Source: Nitrospirota bacterium (lineage in GTDB: Bacteria; Nitrospirota; Nitrospiria; Nitrospirales; Nitrospiraceae). Taken from it: a DNA stretch of 49,634 nt. The stretch spans positions 1-49,634 of the forward strand of contig JAUXQT010000065.1 of NCBI GenBank assembly GCA_030682135.1, read 5' to 3'. The notes beneath the pieces are model-generated. The model was given only the letters and a program-made list of their open reading frames with translations, was not told where the DNA came from and made no database searches. The position numbers and the translations under genes were made by a program. Shown one piece after another: positions 34,132-44,040 of this stretch. Within the stretch, counting starts at the first letter, position 1; every line of letters begins with the position of its first letter.

Positions 34132-34851
34132 TCAGCCTCTTGTATCGAAGGCCTTCTGCATTTCTGCAAGAATTGCAGCGGCAGCGGCGGCTGGATCCGA
34201 GGCATCTCTGATGGGCCGACCGATCACTAAATAGTCCGCCCCTGCCGAAATCGCCTGGGTCGGCGTGGTCGCCCGCGCATGGTCATCGACGCCCTTGCCG
34301 GCCGGACGCACACCGGGCGTGACGATGAGAAACCGTGGACCGACCTTGGGACGAAGGATCGCCGGTTCTTCGCCTGACGCCACGACCCCGTCACAGCCCA
34401 CTTCGGACGCCAGCAATGCACGCGCGGTGACCAACTCCTGCACGGTCCGCTGAATGCCCATCTCGCGAAGATCATTACTGTCGAAATTGGTCAATACGGT
34501 CACCGCCAACAATTTTAGCGAGGAATCTCCACGGCCCTGGACGGCTGCGGCCAGCGCTTTCCGGTTCGCATGAACCGTCAAAAACTCCACGCCCATCGAG
34601 GCGACCAATGCGGTCGCGCGACGCACCGTTTCCTCAATATCGAGGAACTTAAGATCGAGGAAGACCCGCTTGCCTCGTGCAATCAGGCGTTGAACCATCT
34701 GGGGTCCGGCGGCGGTGTAGAGCTCGAGTCCAACTTTCACGAACACAACTTGATCCTCGACTCGATCGAGCAGGCGCTCCGCCGCGTCGCTTGAAGGCAC
34801 GTCGAGCGCGAAGATGAGACGGTCACGGGCAATGATGGTTGACACAGGCAT
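34132..34851 (-). CDS. pyrF: orotidine 5'-phosphate decarboxylase
   Basis: Decarboxylates OMP to UMP in pyrimidine synthesis. A 239-residue TIM barrel with LIFALDVPS at the start, the catalytic DxKxxD array as FLDLKFLDIEETV, VTVLTNFDSNDL, VTPGVRPAG and a terminal YLVIGRPI phosphate-binding loop. The motif has Leu where most bacterial enzymes have His (KFHDI), while the catalytic Asp, Lys and Asp are intact. It is divergent from rpsT. Confidence 0.95.
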   Translation of the reverse strand: MPVSTIIARDRLIFALDVPSSDAAERLLDRVEDQVVFVKVGLELYTAAGPQMVQRLIARGKRVFLDLKFLDIEETVRRATALVASMGVEFLTVHANRKALAAAVQGRGDSSLKLLAVTVLTNFDSNDLREMGIQRTVQELVTARALLASEVGCDGVVASGEEPAILRPKVGPRFLIVTPGVRPAGKGVDDHARATTPTQAISAGADYLVIGRPIRDASDPAAAAAAILAEMQKAFDTRG

Positions 34852-34873
34852 ATCCTTTTGAAAATGGCTTACC

Positions 34874-34903
34874 TTGACGCTTGACTAAGCCGTATGGTAC
34901 AAA
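34874..34903 (+). promoter_or_regulatory. putative rpsT promoter
   Basis: TTGACG (34874-34879) and TACAAA (34898-34903) are 18 bases apart, about 30 bases before the rpsT ATG. This is the only sigma70-like pair in the pyrF-rpsT gap. A strong ribosome site (GAGGAG) sits just before the ATG at 34934. Confidence 0.4.
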
Positions 34904-34933
34904 TGCGCTTCTTTTCTACTAGAGGAGTCTACT

Positions 34934-35212
34934 ATGCCGGTTGTACATAAATCGACGATTCGCCGAGCCCGCCAAGCCGTGAAGCGGCACGACCGTAACC
35001 GTGCGACGCTGGGCACGCTCAAGACCCTGGTCAAGAAGGTCCAAGCCGCCGTGGCCGAGAAGAAGGTTGAGGATGCCACGTCGTCCCTCCGCATCGCCAC
35101 CTCAGCCCTTGGCAAGGCTGTGACGAAGGGTGTGATGAAACCCAACACGGCTTCGCGCCGGATTGCTCGCCTCACGCTCCACGTCAACTCCTTATCCGCT
35201 TCACGTTCGTAA
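34934..35212 (+). CDS. rpsT: 30S ribosomal protein S20
   Basis: A 92-residue basic helical protein that binds 16S rRNA. It matches the S20 pattern: HKSTIRRARQAVKRHDRNRA, KTLVKKVQAAV and KGVMKPNTASRRIARLT. GAGGAG precedes the ATG. Its 3' end overlaps the convergent holA gene by 29 bases (35184-35212), in a stretch rich in CGTTCG words. Confidence 0.95.
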   Translation: MPVVHKSTIRRARQAVKRHDRNRATLGTLKTLVKKVQAAVAEKKVEDATSSLRIATSALGKAVTKGVMKPNTASRRIARLTLHVNSLSASRS

Positions 35213-36299
35213 TCGTTCGCACGTTCGAAATGGTTCTGGCTCTCACCGGTTGCGGCACTTCGGCGCCACGACTCGGTGAGGGTGGACGTGTCTGTGTCTG
35301 CGCCCGATCGCACAATCGCAGCAACAGCCCTTCAAGAACTCGAACAGGCCGCCCACCACTTCCACCCTTCAGCTTGGCATCGGCGTCCAGGAGCAACCCT
35401 AGCGCCTCCTGCAAGTGTGCGTCGGGAAACTGCTCGAGAAATACTCGCACCCTGGAAGGATCCATCCGCAACGTTCGAGCGGCTTCCCCCTCACGGCCTC
35501 CCTGCCGTACCACTTCCTTCACCTTCCAGAGTCTCCGGTATTGCCAAGCCAGCGAGCCAAGAATTCTCAGTGGGGCCTCTCCTGCTTCCACATTCCTAGC
35601 CAAAATAGCTAACACCCGTCCACGGTTTCTTGCGCCGATTGCCAAGGTGAGATCAAAGACCGAGGCGCCAGGCTCTGTGCCACGCAACGTCGCCACATCG
35701 CCAGCGGTGACAGCCAGGCCTGGTGAAACATAGGCCGCCAGCTTTTCCAATTCACGCCGGACCGAATAGAGCGAGCCGCCACAGGCCTCTTTCAGCAACT
35801 CGACGGCCTCTTCGTTAAGCTGAATCCCAACCCGTTCTGCATCCTGCTTGAGCCAGGGAAGCCAATGCGCCTCTCTAAGCGGGGAGCAATCAATCGTGAC
35901 CGCAGTCTGCGTCAAGGCCTGTGTGAACTTCAGTCGCCCATCTAGCTTTGTGGCAACAAAGATCACCGTCGTAGAATCGTTCGGCTCTTTCAAATAGGGC
36001 AGGATCGCGTCGCACTCCCTGGCCGGAATTTTATCGGCCGCTTTCACCACCACCAGACGCCGAGGCGCGAATACAGCCACTTCCGAAGCGCAGGTGACAA
36101 TCTCGGACCCGCTCACGTCGTCGCCATAAAACAGATCGCAATTGAAGTCGCTTTCGCCCTCGCCCAATATCGCGGCCTTCAGCACCCCCAAGGCGACATC
36201 GCGAAGCAAGTCTTCCTCTCCGACGACCACATACAGCGGTGCCACCGTTCCTTGCGCAAGCTGCGCCTTGAGTTGCGCATGAGAAATTGCTGAAGCCAT
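35184..36299 (-). CDS. holA: DNA polymerase III subunit delta
   Basis: Clamp-loader delta subunit, 371 residues, slightly longer than usual. Visible are the N-terminal APLYVVVGEEDLLRD, VFAPRRLVVVKAADKIP, the FVATKLDGR segment and the C-terminal delta domain with GSVFDLTLAIGARNRGR-like and LRILGSLAWQYRRLWKVKE blocks. The last 20 or so residues (RTISNVRTITNVKRIRS) are encoded by a CGTTCG-rich stretch overlapping rpsT and look like read-through of a repeat. It follows lptE by 14 bases on the same strand. Confidence 0.93.
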   Translation of the reverse strand: MASAISHAQLKAQLAQGTVAPLYVVVGEEDLLRDVALGVLKAAILGEGESDFNCDLFYGDDVSGSEIVTCASEVAVFAPRRLVVVKAADKIPARECDAILPYLKEPNDSTTVIFVATKLDGRLKFTQALTQTAVTIDCSPLREAHWLPWLKQDAERVGIQLNEEAVELLKEACGGSLYSVRRELEKLAAYVSPGLAVTAGDVATLRGTEPGASVFDLTLAIGARNRGRVLAILARNVEAGEAPLRILGSLAWQYRRLWKVKEVVRQGGREGEAARTLRMDPSRVRVFLEQFPDAHLQEALGLLLDADAKLKGGSGGRPVRVLEGLLLRLCDRAQTQTRPPSPSRGAEVPQPVRARTISNVRTITNVKRIRS

Positions 36300-36313
36300 A
36301 GTTGCGATGCGAT

Positions 36314-36982
36314 CTATTTACTGCTTGTGTCCGCGCCGGTCGAGGCCGGACGCACGATCGGCTTTGCCAGCTGCCCCGATTCCAATTGGAGCAAAAAGCG
36401 AGACGCTAAGTCCTCGGCGATAAAACGGCCAGCTTGTTCCAAGGCACGATTCTGCAGAACGCGGTTAAATTGCAGATCGGGTGTCACGTAGAACTCGGAA
36501 GAACCCTTGGCCGTTTGGGCCCATACCACACGTTTCGTCCTGGTCTCCTCCACTTTGATCATCACCACCACCTCTGCGCGGCTTTCGAGTGTGGTGGTCT
36601 GACTAAAACTGAGCGTCGGAAGACTGACCGAGAGAATTTGCCCGGACAGCACGAGGTCGGCAGCTTCAGTATCTGGAACGATCTGCGCTCCGCTGCCGGA
36701 CGAAAACTCGTGGCGCAAATAGTTGGTGTAGCGGGCCTCAAGATTCGGCTCGAAACTCTTGTTCTCCAAGGTCCGGACCACCAACCGCGGTGGAGGTGAT
36801 GTGGGAGAGGCCGTCGCTGCCGCCCCCCCGATCGTCGGTCCTGCTCCCTCGACACGGAACTGATAACCGCAACCGAACAGAAAAAGACAGCAGGCGAGAG
36901 GCAAGAGGCAAGGAGTAAAAGGCACCGAGCCTGATAAACCTTTGATCCACTTCAGACGTCCGACCCATCGCCTCTCGCCCAT
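36314..36982 (-). CDS. lptE: LPS-assembly lipoprotein LptE
   Basis: Outer-membrane lipoprotein that plugs the LptD barrel. The mature part begins GCGYQFRVEG, followed by RLVVRTLENKSFEPNLE, TNYLRHEFSSGSGAQIVPD and a terminal DLASRFLLQLESG. The lipobox is LFGC at about residue 38. ATG 36982 gives a long basic leader; GTG 36925 gives a more normal signal peptide (VPFTPCLLPLACCLFLFGC). The leader is encoded by a GGCGAGAGGC-type repeat. The leuS-lptE-holA order is conserved across several phyla and supports the call. Confidence 0.85.
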   Translation of the reverse strand: MGERRWVGRLKWIKGLSGSVPFTPCLLPLACCLFLFGCGYQFRVEGAGPTIGGAAATASPTSPPPRLVVRTLENKSFEPNLEARYTNYLRHEFSSGSGAQIVPDTEAADLVLSGQILSVSLPTLSFSQTTTLESRAEVVVMIKVEETRTKRVVWAQTAKGSSEFYVTPDLQFNRVLQNRALEQAGRFIAEDLASRFLLQLESGQLAKPIVRPASTGADTSSK

Positions 36983-36993
36983 CGCCTCTCGCC
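36966..36993. repeat. 14-bp tandem duplication at the lptE start
   Basis: CATCGCCTCTCGCC occurs twice in tandem (36966-36979 and 36980-36993). The complementary words GGCGAGAGGC and GGCAAGAGGC lie at about 36892-36911, inside the lptE leader. The whole 36890-36995 stretch resembles the element at 2566-2648. Confidence 0.6.
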
Positions 36994-37007
36994 CCCTACT
37001 TCGTCCG

Positions 37008-39443
37008 CTAGATCACAAAGTTCATCAGCTTTTTTTCAATATACACAATCTTCTTGGGCTCTTTGCCCTGCAGCCATTCCCCAATCTGCGCACGAGCCAG
37101 CCCTTCAACCTGTTCACGAGTCGCGTCGACTCCGACTTCGAGCTTGGCTCGCAACTTTCCATTCACCTGGATCGGAATAGTCAACCGATCGCTGACGGTC
37201 ATGGCCGGGTCGAAGATCGGCCAGGGCTGTTGAGACACGCTTGGCTTGTGCCCCAGCACTTCCCACAACTCTTCCGCCAGATGGGGAGCGAACGGTGCCA
37301 GGATCAGGACGAAAGGCTCTAGCAAGGCCCGGGGACGCTGCTCGGCCTTCGTCATCTCGTTCGTAAACACCATCATCTGGGAGATCGCCGTATTGAACCG
37401 CAACGCCTCGATATCTTCGGTGACTTTCTTCATCGTCTGATGAAGCAATCGCTGGTGTTCGAGCGTCGGAACGGTTTCCACCACGCTGTTCGACAGATGG
37501 CCTTCTTCATTCGCCATCAGCCGCCAGGACCGTTCGAGAAACCGCGTCACCCCTTCCACGCCTCTCGTGCTCCAGGGCTTCACCGCCTCCAACGGGCCCA
37601 TGAACATTTCATAGAGCCGCACCGCATCGGCCCCGAACTGGTCCATGATCTCGACAGGATTGACGACATTGCCACGGGACTTCGACATCTTCTGATTATC
37701 TTCTCCCAGCACCATTCCCTGATGCACGAGCTTCTTGAACGGCTCCGGAGTACTGACCACGCCGATGTCGTACAGCACCTTGTGCCAAAAACGCGCATAG
37801 AGCAAATGCAACACGGCATGTTCGCTGCCGCCGATGTAGAGATCCACCGGCATCCAATACCGCTCTTTGTCGGGATCGATGAGTCGGTCCTGATTCTTCG
37901 GGTCAATGAATCGCAGATAATACCAGCAGGAGCCGGCCCATTGCGGCATCGTGTTGGTTTCACGGCTGGCCGGTGCTCCGCTGATCGGATCGGTCGTCGT
38001 GAGCCAGTCGGTGAGATTTGCGAGAGGGCTTTCGCCGCCCCCGGACGGCTTGAAGTTGTTCGTCTCCGGCAACAACAGTGGCAGCTGCTCTTCCGGAAGT
38101 GGAAGGGCCTGGCCATCCACCCATACAATCGGGAAAGGCTCGCCCCAATACCGCTGACGGGCAAACAGCCAGTCCCGCAACTTATAGTTCACGGCCTTGC
38201 GGCCCTTGCCCTGCGACTCTATCCAGGCCGTGATTTTCGGAATCGCATCGCCTGGCGTCAACCCGTTGATCGTAAAACTTCCGTCCGGCGTTGTGGAGTT
38301 GACGACGGTTCCCTTGTCGGTTGTGACGAACGCCTCTTGTTCAACCTGACCGCCCGCAATCACTTCGCGGATCGGCAAATCATAGGTTTTCGCAAACGCC
38401 CAGTCGCGCTCGTCATGCGCCGGCACAGCCATAATGGCCCCGGTCCCATAACCCATCAACACGTAGTCCGCAATCCAAATAGGCAGTCGCTCCTGGTTCA
38501 CCGGGTTGACCGCATAACCGCCAGTGAAGACCCCGGTTTTGTCCTTTTCAAGTTCCTGCCGTTGAAGATCGCTTTTTCTGGCCGCCGCCTCGCGATAGGC
38601 CGTGACCGCCGTACGGCGATCGGCGGTCGTGACGACCTCCACTAACGGATGTTCGGGAGATAGCACCATATACGTTGCGCCGAACAGGGTATCCGGCCTC
38701 GTCGTAAAGATCCGAACCCTGCCTGGAAGGCCTGCCATATCGAACTCGACTTCCGCGCCAACCGATCGGCCGATCCAATTCTTTTGCATCTCCAAGGTAC
38801 TGGCCGGCCATTCGACCAACTTCAAATCTTCGAGGAGTCGATCGGCATAAGCCGTAATTTTCAACACCCATTGACGCATCGGTTTGCGGATCACATCGAA
38901 CCCGCCGACCTCGCTCTTCCCATCGATAATTTCTTCATTGGCGAGCACCGTCCCCAGCGCGGGGCACCAGTTCACCGGCACTTCCGCCACGTAAGCCAGC
39001 CCTCGCTCGAACAGTTTCAAGAAGATCCACTGGGTCCAGCGATAATACTCAGGATCGATCGTGCTGAGCTCGCGTTCCCAGTCATAGGACAGACCGACCC
39101 GTTTCATCTGGCGCTTAAACGTGGCGATGTTCTGGGCTGTCGTGACGACCGGGTGAATACCGGTCTTCACCGCGTACTGCTCGGCAGGAAGCCCGAATGC
39201 ATCCCACCCCATCGGATGGAGCACATTGAAACCCCGCATCCGCTTGTAGCGGGACACAATATCCGTCGCGGTATAACCTTCGAGGTGGCCGACATGGAGG
39301 CCCGATCCGGAGGGGTAGGGAAACATGTCGAGACAGTAAAATTTCGGCTTGGTCCGGTCGTCAGCGACGCGAAAGGTCCGGTGTTCCTCCCAATAGGCCT
39401 GCCACTTCACTTCAAGAGACTGATGATCGTAGGTCTTGCTCAT
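37008..39443 (-). CDS. leuS: leucyl-tRNA synthetase
   Basis: Class I synthetase of 811 residues that charges tRNA-Leu. The HIGH motif is GLHVGH near residue 49 and the KMSKS motif is KMSKSRGN near 584. A CP1 editing domain with [19 protein letters not shown] is present, and a C-terminal domain ends in [20 protein letters not shown]. The start is ATG 39443 ([20 protein letters not shown]), the normal LeuS N-terminus; upstream ATGs add Cys-rich residues with no family match. It leads the leuS-lptE-holA transcript. Confidence 0.96.
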   Translation of the reverse strand: MSKTYDHQSLEVKWQAYWEEHRTFRVADDRTKPKFYCLDMFPYPSGSGLHVGHLEGYTATDIVSRYKRMRGFNVLHPMGWDAFGLPAEQYAVKTGIHPVVTTAQNIATFKRQMKRVGLSYDWERELSTIDPEYYRWTQWIFLKLFERGLAYVAEVPVNWCPALGTVLANEEIIDGKSEVGGFDVIRKPMRQWVLKITAYADRLLEDLKLVEWPASTLEMQKNWIGRSVGAEVEFDMAGLPGRVRIFTTRPDTLFGATYMVLSPEHPLVEVVTTADRRTAVTAYREAAARKSDLQRQELEKDKTGVFTGGYAVNPVNQERLPIWIADYVLMGYGTGAIMAVPAHDERDWAFAKTYDLPIREVIAGGQVEQEAFVTTDKGTVVNSTTPDGSFTINGLTPGDAIPKITAWIESQGKGRKAVNYKLRDWLFARQRYWGEPFPIVWVDGQALPLPEEQLPLLLPETNNFKPSGGGESPLANLTDWLTTTDPISGAPASRETNTMPQWAGSCWYYLRFIDPKNQDRLIDPDKERYWMPVDLYIGGSEHAVLHLLYARFWHKVLYDIGVVSTPEPFKKLVHQGMVLGEDNQKMSKSRGNVVNPVEIMDQFGADAVRLYEMFMGPLEAVKPWSTRGVEGVTRFLERSWRLMANEEGHLSNSVVETVPTLEHQRLLHQTMKKVTEDIEALRFNTAISQMMVFTNEMTKAEQRPRALLEPFVLILAPFAPHLAEELWEVLGHKPSVSQQPWPIFDPAMTVSDRLTIPIQVNGKLRAKLEVGVDATREQVEGLARAQIGEWLQGKEPKKIVYIEKKLMNFVI

Positions 39444-39590
39444 ACCGTGATAATCCGCAACTGTATAGAAAAAGAGGAAGGACTCTAACATAGACCTGCG
39501 GGAGCAACAAGAATCGACGTGGGGATCGCTTGCGCAACAGAAGCCCATCTTCGCTGGAAGACCGGTCCCGCGGTTCAGGGAAGAGCGTCG

Positions 39591-40328
39591 CTAAAAGTGA
39601 TAGCCGACACCGAAGATGAAGTGATGCAGATTGGCGACCGCACTGACCCCCGCATAGGGACCATCAGCCTGGCCGGCCAGATTGAAGCGGACATAGTTAT
39701 ACTTCCACTCGCCGAACACCGACACATGGTCCGTCATACGATACCGGAGGCCGACTTGCGTGTTTAATCCTACGCGGGTGCTGTACTGCGAATATGCCGT
39801 TGATCCAGGCATCGGTGACTCCTGCCGCTGATGTAAGAAGAAGACTCCCGGGCCAATCCCCACATAGGGCTCGAACGCCCCGGCCTGATATCGGGCCATC
39901 AGATTCGGCGCGACGACGATGATCCGATTCGTCGCCCCGGTTTCATCCAATAGGACTGTCCCAACACCCGGCGCTTGAAGCGTGACACGTTGTTGGGGAG
40001 TATGGGGAGTGGTCATGAAACTTTCCAGCTCCACGCCCAACCATGGCCTGGAGTCGAAATAGTGACCAAGCTTCATCCCGTACATGGGGGAGTTGTCCAA
40101 ATTCAAGTTCCCCACACTGGTGCCAGCTGGAAGCCCGATGAGTGACGGATCCGTCACTCTGCCGCGGGTCGTGTTCTGCGCCACCGTATACCCCACTTGC
40201 CCTGCGATATAGGTTTCCGCATGGGCAGAAAGTAGCGAGGCCCCCAAAATTGCGCAACCACCGACGACTCGGAACATGAGTCGTTGGCGGGCTCGCTTCT
40301 TCTCCCTGTATCCCCTTTCATACTCCAT
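39591..40328 (-). CDS. small outer-membrane beta-barrel protein
   Basis: A protein of about 245 residues with a basic N-region (REKKRARQR), a hydrophobic core ending SAHA-ET, and an eight-strand barrel pattern: TYIAGQVGYTVAQ, MYGMKLGHYF, WLGVELESFM, FEPYVGIGPGVFFLH and a C-terminal HHFIFGVGYHF ending in Phe. Start ATG 40328 has GGAG 9 bases upstream; 40343 and 40277 are alternatives. It resembles the 23834-24505 product in architecture. Function unknown. Confidence 0.78.
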   Translation of the reverse strand: MEYERGYREKKRARQRLMFRVVGGCAILGASLLSAHAETYIAGQVGYTVAQNTTRGRVTDPSLIGLPAGTSVGNLNLDNSPMYGMKLGHYFDSRPWLGVELESFMTTPHTPQQRVTLQAPGVGTVLLDETGATNRIIVVAPNLMARYQAGAFEPYVGIGPGVFFLHQRQESPMPGSTAYSQYSTRVGLNTQVGLRYRMTDHVSVFGEWKYNYVRFNLAGQADGPYAGVSAVANLHHFIFGVGYHF

Positions 40329-40453
40329 TTTGAGAAACTCCATCTACACCGTTACGACCAGACTCACGGATCAATCGTTCTGTATTACAATAGAGGCTGT
40401 AGTCTGTGTTGACCATTCCGCGATAGGAGGACGAGGCACCCCACGAAAGAACT

Positions 40454-41077
40454 ATGGGACTCTACGCCACACAGATCTTCCCCCGCCTCATGGACTGGGT
40501 CATGAGCGGCGACGAATTCCAGCAGCTCAGAAAACTATTATTACAAGACGCTCGCGGAGAGGTGTTGGAAGTCGGACTGGGGACCGGGCTCAACCTGCCT
40601 CACTACGGGGGAGACGTGTCGTGGCTGCATGCCGTAGACCCGGCGCCGCTCCTCCCCAATCGAGTCGCGCAGCGGAGTAAGTCCGTTGCCTTTCCCGTTC
40701 AGATCAAGCCGATCAGCGCAGAAACGCTCCCCTTCGACGATCGAACCTTCGACTGCGTTGTCAGTACCTGGACGCTCTGCACGATTCCCGATCCGGTGAA
40801 GGCACTCCGGGAAGTTCGTCGAGTCCTCACACATGACGGAATATTTCTGTTTCTAGAGCATGGCCGGAGCGACGATGCCAAGATTGCGGCCTGGCAAGAC
40901 CGCATGAACCCGCTTCAACGAATCATCGGCTGTGGATGCAATCTGAACCGGAAGATCGATCAACTCATCGAGCAGGCGGGGCTCGCCATCACCAAGCTGG
41001 ACCGGTTCCAGATGCAACAGGTCCCGCGATTGGGCGGGGAAATGTATCGAGGATCGGCAAGGCCTGCGCCGTTATAA
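40454..41077 (+). CDS. class I SAM-dependent methyltransferase
   Basis: A 207-residue Methyltransf_11-type enzyme. The SAM site is VLEVGLGTGLNLPHY, followed by AVDPAPLLPNR, LPFDDRTFDCVVSTWTLCTI and VLTHDGIFLFLEHG. The pattern is that of METTL7/phospholipid-type methyltransferases. Its last six bases overlap the convergent HAD gene. The substrate is unknown. Confidence 0.82.
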   Translation: MGLYATQIFPRLMDWVMSGDEFQQLRKLLLQDARGEVLEVGLGTGLNLPHYGGDVSWLHAVDPAPLLPNRVAQRSKSVAFPVQIKPISAETLPFDDRTFDCVVSTWTLCTIPDPVKALREVRRVLTHDGIFLFLEHGRSDDAKIAAWQDRMNPLQRIIGCGCNLNRKIDQLIEQAGLAITKLDRFQMQQVPRLGGEMYRGSARPAPL

Positions 41078-41767
41078 TGATTGAGAAGGATGCGGCGGGA
41101 GAGGCCCCTTCATCAAGGTCGACAAACTCTCAACCGATCGAAACGATGCAGAAAATGCCGGCGGCAGCTGCGAGCTGGACTTCGCACTGTGGACGAGATG
41201 CGCGATGCCGAACTGCCTGGCGGCCGCCAGACAGCCCTCATCATCGTCGATAAACAACGCACGTGTAGGATCGAAGCCCACCAACCGCTGGCAGGTCGGC
41301 CAATACGCAGGCCGCATTTTCAAGTAGCCCACCTCGGAGGCCGTCACGATACGCCCTACATGCCGATCGAGACCGGTCTTGGCGATTTTCACCTCCACGC
41401 CCGACTGATGCGCGTTGGTGAGGATTGTCACCCGCCGCCCCAGCGTCTTGAGTTCCCGGAGGAACGATTCTGTGCTCGGCAAAAATCCGATCATGTGGTC
41501 CAGCTCCTTGTGCATGGCCACCACATCGATGCCCACTCGCTCGGTCCAGTAGTCTAAATCGGTCCAGGCCAGCTCCCCTTCGACCGACCGATACATGGCC
41601 ATCAATCGCTCGCGGGACCCCTCGCAGGACAGCCCATGTAAGAGGGCATACCGGCGCGGCAACTCTTCCTCAAAAAAGAAGTTGTCGAAATGCCGATCCA
41701 GCAACGTGCCGTCCATGTCGAGCAGCACGTCATCGATCTCGTCCCAATTCAAATGAAATGACGTCAT
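41072..41767 (-). CDS. HAD-family 5'-nucleotidase (GMP/IMP nucleotidase YrfG-like)
   Basis: A 231-residue haloacid dehalogenase hydrolase. The nucleophile motif is LLDMDGTLLD (Asp17, Asp19), motif II is ILTNAH, the lysine lies in EVGYLKMRP and motif IV is FIDDDEGCL. The long cap with FFEEELPRRYA matches the YrfG subfamily, which dephosphorylates purine nucleotides. The start codon lies inside a perfect 14-bp palindrome. It is divergent from der. Confidence 0.83.
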   Translation of the reverse strand: MTSFHLNWDEIDDVLLDMDGTLLDRHFDNFFFEEELPRRYALLHGLSCEGSRERLMAMYRSVEGELAWTDLDYWTERVGIDVVAMHKELDHMIGFLPSTESFLRELKTLGRRVTILTNAHQSGVEVKIAKTGLDRHVGRIVTASEVGYLKMRPAYWPTCQRLVGFDPTRALFIDDDEGCLAAARQFGIAHLVHSAKSSSQLPPAFSASFRSVESLSTLMKGPLPPHPSQSL

Positions 41768-41769
41768 TT
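41756..41769. promoter_or_regulatory. perfect 14-bp palindrome in the HAD/der divergent region
   Basis: AAATGACGTCATTT is a perfect palindrome. It covers the HAD gene ATG (41765-41767) and sits 70 bases before the der ATG. It could be an operator for one or both genes, or chance. Confidence 0.3.
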
Positions 41770-41838
41770 TATTGGAGTGTACCCGACGATGGTTGTGTTT
41801 GCCAAAAATCTTATGTTACGGTCGGTACAGAAATTTCT

Positions 41839-43254
41839 ATGCCACGCACGAAAAAACCCAAAAACATCCCCGAAGAGATCGTAGCCGAAGAAACCGCAGC
41901 TGAAGAAACGGCACCGGTCCGGCAAGCCACAGCGGCTCACCCGCCTATCGTGGCCATTATCGGCCGCCCCAACGTCGGCAAATCGACGCTCTTTAATCGC
42001 ATGCTCGGCAAACGAACGGCGATTGTGGACGACGTCCCCGGTGTCACGCGAGATCGCAACTACGCCGACGGCAGCTATCGGAACCGGCCGTACCGCCTGG
42101 TCGATACAGGGGGCTTGGACCCGACCGCCTCGGAAAGCATGTTGATCCTCATCAAGCGTCAATCGGAACTCGCCATTGCAGAAGCGGATATTTTGATTCT
42201 GCTGATGGACGGCCGGACCGGACTCACGACCCCGGACCTCGCAGTCGTCCGTCTCTTGCGCGGCACGACGAAGCCCTTGTTCATCGTGGTGAATAAGATC
42301 GACACGCCCAAGGTCGAACCCCTCGTGGCGGATTTCTATCAATTAGGCACGGACACCCTCTATCCTATCTCTGCAGAACATGGCATCGGCGTATCCGACC
42401 TCCTGGACGCGCTCTATCCGCTCCTCCCGGTCCCCGATGAAAACCCTGAGAAAACGACGATGCCCCGCATTGCCGTCGTGGGACGGCCGAATGTCGGCAA
42501 ATCCACGCTGGTGAACGCCGTGCTCGGAGAAGACCGGGTGGTCGTCAGCGATGTGCCAGGGACCACCAGAGATTCGATCGACTCCATCGCCCTCCATCAA
42601 GGACGGAATTATCTCTTCACCGATACCGCCGGCATTCGTCGGCGAGGAAAAATCGACCGGGGAATCGAGGGCTACAGCGTGGTCCGATCCCACCTGGCGA
42701 TCGGACGATCCGACCTCGGAGTCTTGCTCCTCGACGCCACGGAAGGCGTCACGGAACAGGACACCAAGATTGCCGGGATCATCATCAAGCAAGGACGAGC
42801 CTGTTTCCTCATCGTGAATAAATGGGACCTCCGGGAAGGCGACAGCCAGGCCCGGCAAGAAGTCGAACAGGAACTGCATCGGCGCTTTCCCTTCCTGACA
42901 TGGGCGCCGGTCCTCTTCGCCTCCGCCGCGCATCCCGATACGCTTGGCCAGCTCTTTCCGACCATCGATCGGGTGTTCGCGGCGTTCTCCAAACGGATCC
43001 CGACCGGCGCCTTGAACAAGTTCCTCCAGGAGATTCTCACCACCCACCCCCTCCCAGTGCGGAAAGGCAAACCGACGAAGATCACGAAGTCTGCCTTCAT
43101 GACCCAGGTTGCGATACAACCACCGGTCTTCGCGTTGTTTGTCGGCCACCCGGACAACATCACGCCCTCCTATCTCCGCTTTCTCGAGAACCAAGTCCGC
43201 GAGGAATATGGATTCGAGGGAACCCCGATTCGCCTATTGGTTCGCAAAAAATAG
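41839..43254 (+). CDS. der: ribosome assembly GTPase Der (EngA)
   Basis: Tandem-domain GTPase of 471 residues that acts in 50S subunit maturation. The G1 motif GRPNVGKST occurs at about residues 41-49 and again at about 215-223; DTGG and DTAG, and VNKID and NKWD, complete the two G domains. A KH-like C-terminal domain ends in [15 protein letters not shown] 41839 ([13 protein letters not shown]) leaves an acidic extension of about 30 residues before the first G domain, rich in EEXXAEET. No ribosome site is evident. Confidence 0.95.
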   Translation: MPRTKKPKNIPEEIVAEETAAEETAPVRQATAAHPPIVAIIGRPNVGKSTLFNRMLGKRTAIVDDVPGVTRDRNYADGSYRNRPYRLVDTGGLDPTASESMLILIKRQSELAIAEADILILLMDGRTGLTTPDLAVVRLLRGTTKPLFIVVNKIDTPKVEPLVADFYQLGTDTLYPISAEHGIGVSDLLDALYPLLPVPDENPEKTTMPRIAVVGRPNVGKSTLVNAVLGEDRVVVSDVPGTTRDSIDSIALHQGRNYLFTDTAGIRRRGKIDRGIEGYSVVRSHLAIGRSDLGVLLLDATEGVTEQDTKIAGIIIKQGRACFLIVNKWDLREGDSQARQEVEQELHRRFPFLTWAPVLFASAAHPDTLGQLFPTIDRVFAAFSKRIPTGALNKFLQEILTTHPLPVRKGKPTKITKSAFMTQVAIQPPVFALFVGHPDNITPSYLRFLENQVREEYGFEGTPIRLLVRKK

Positions 43255-43405
43255 CTGGTTCAATTTCCGCCACCGCCACACCTTCTTTGTGCGCCACCCG
43301 AGTCTGAACATCACGTTGTGATCGGTATTCGCAGGATAGTCACGCTTCCTGGAGCCCTACCATAGGTGCAACTCTTGCACAGTCCTGAAGCATTTCCCCG
43401 AAAGG

Positions 43406-43933
43406 ATGCCTGTGTCACCACTTTTTCCGGAGAGCCCGCTTCAGTGCCTGGCAGATGATGTCTTGACGGCAAACGAGGTAGGCTCACAGGGAACAGATAC
43501 GGGGCAACAACCCCTCCTCTCCTCCCCGGACTCGGGCATGATCGTGTTTTCCTCATCCGCTCGCATCCTGCATATGAATGGACCGGCTCGTGCACTCATG
43601 GCCCTGTTCGGTGATTCCCATGAGCTCTGGCCGCAAATGGCGCCTGAATCCATGCCGTCCTTCCTCACGGAATTCTGTGGCGACGTCCTGGCACAACTCC
43701 ACCGCCGAGTCGAGACTGAGGACTGGGCACAGTTCGAGATGCGCCGCATTTGTCACATGGTTACGCCGTCCCTCTTGCTCAGAGGATTCGGGGTCCCACA
43801 CTCAGCCGGTCATGAACTCCGGATTATCCTGACCCTCGACCCCTTGCGCTCCCTCCCGCACCCCGACAACAGTTCCGCACCTCTTCAACTCCTTGCCCCG
43901 ATGCCTACCGATCTCGCACGCACACAAGCATGA
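43406..43933 (+). CDS. small PAS-like protein
   Basis: A 175-residue protein with a short PAS-type core: SGMIVFSSSARILHMNGPARAL at about residues 43-64 is the typical opening strand pair and helix, given here only as a pattern. No output domain follows, so it would be a stand-alone sensor or a degenerate PAS. GTG 43412, with AAGGA 5 bases upstream, is a likely alternative start. The gene lies alone between der and the duplicated exported protein. Confidence 0.6.
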   Translation: MPVSPLFPESPLQCLADDVLTANEVGSQGTDTGQQPLLSSPDSGMIVFSSSARILHMNGPARALMALFGDSHELWPQMAPESMPSFLTEFCGDVLAQLHRRVETEDWAQFEMRRICHMVTPSLLLRGFGVPHSAGHELRIILTLDPLRSLPHPDNSSAPLQLLAPMPTDLARTQA

Positions 43934-44040
43934 GGACCGCACCGATCCGGCATCTGAGATATCGGCATTCACCTTGACTCGCCGAAGGCATCATGGTATT
44001 CGCACCAGGTGACGATGCATCGAAGAAGGACAGACCTCAG

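Noticed and set aside
37440-38645. 401-residue plus-strand ORF inside leuS
   Set aside because: Antisense to LeuS catalytic and editing domains; no ribosome site and no recognisable motif.
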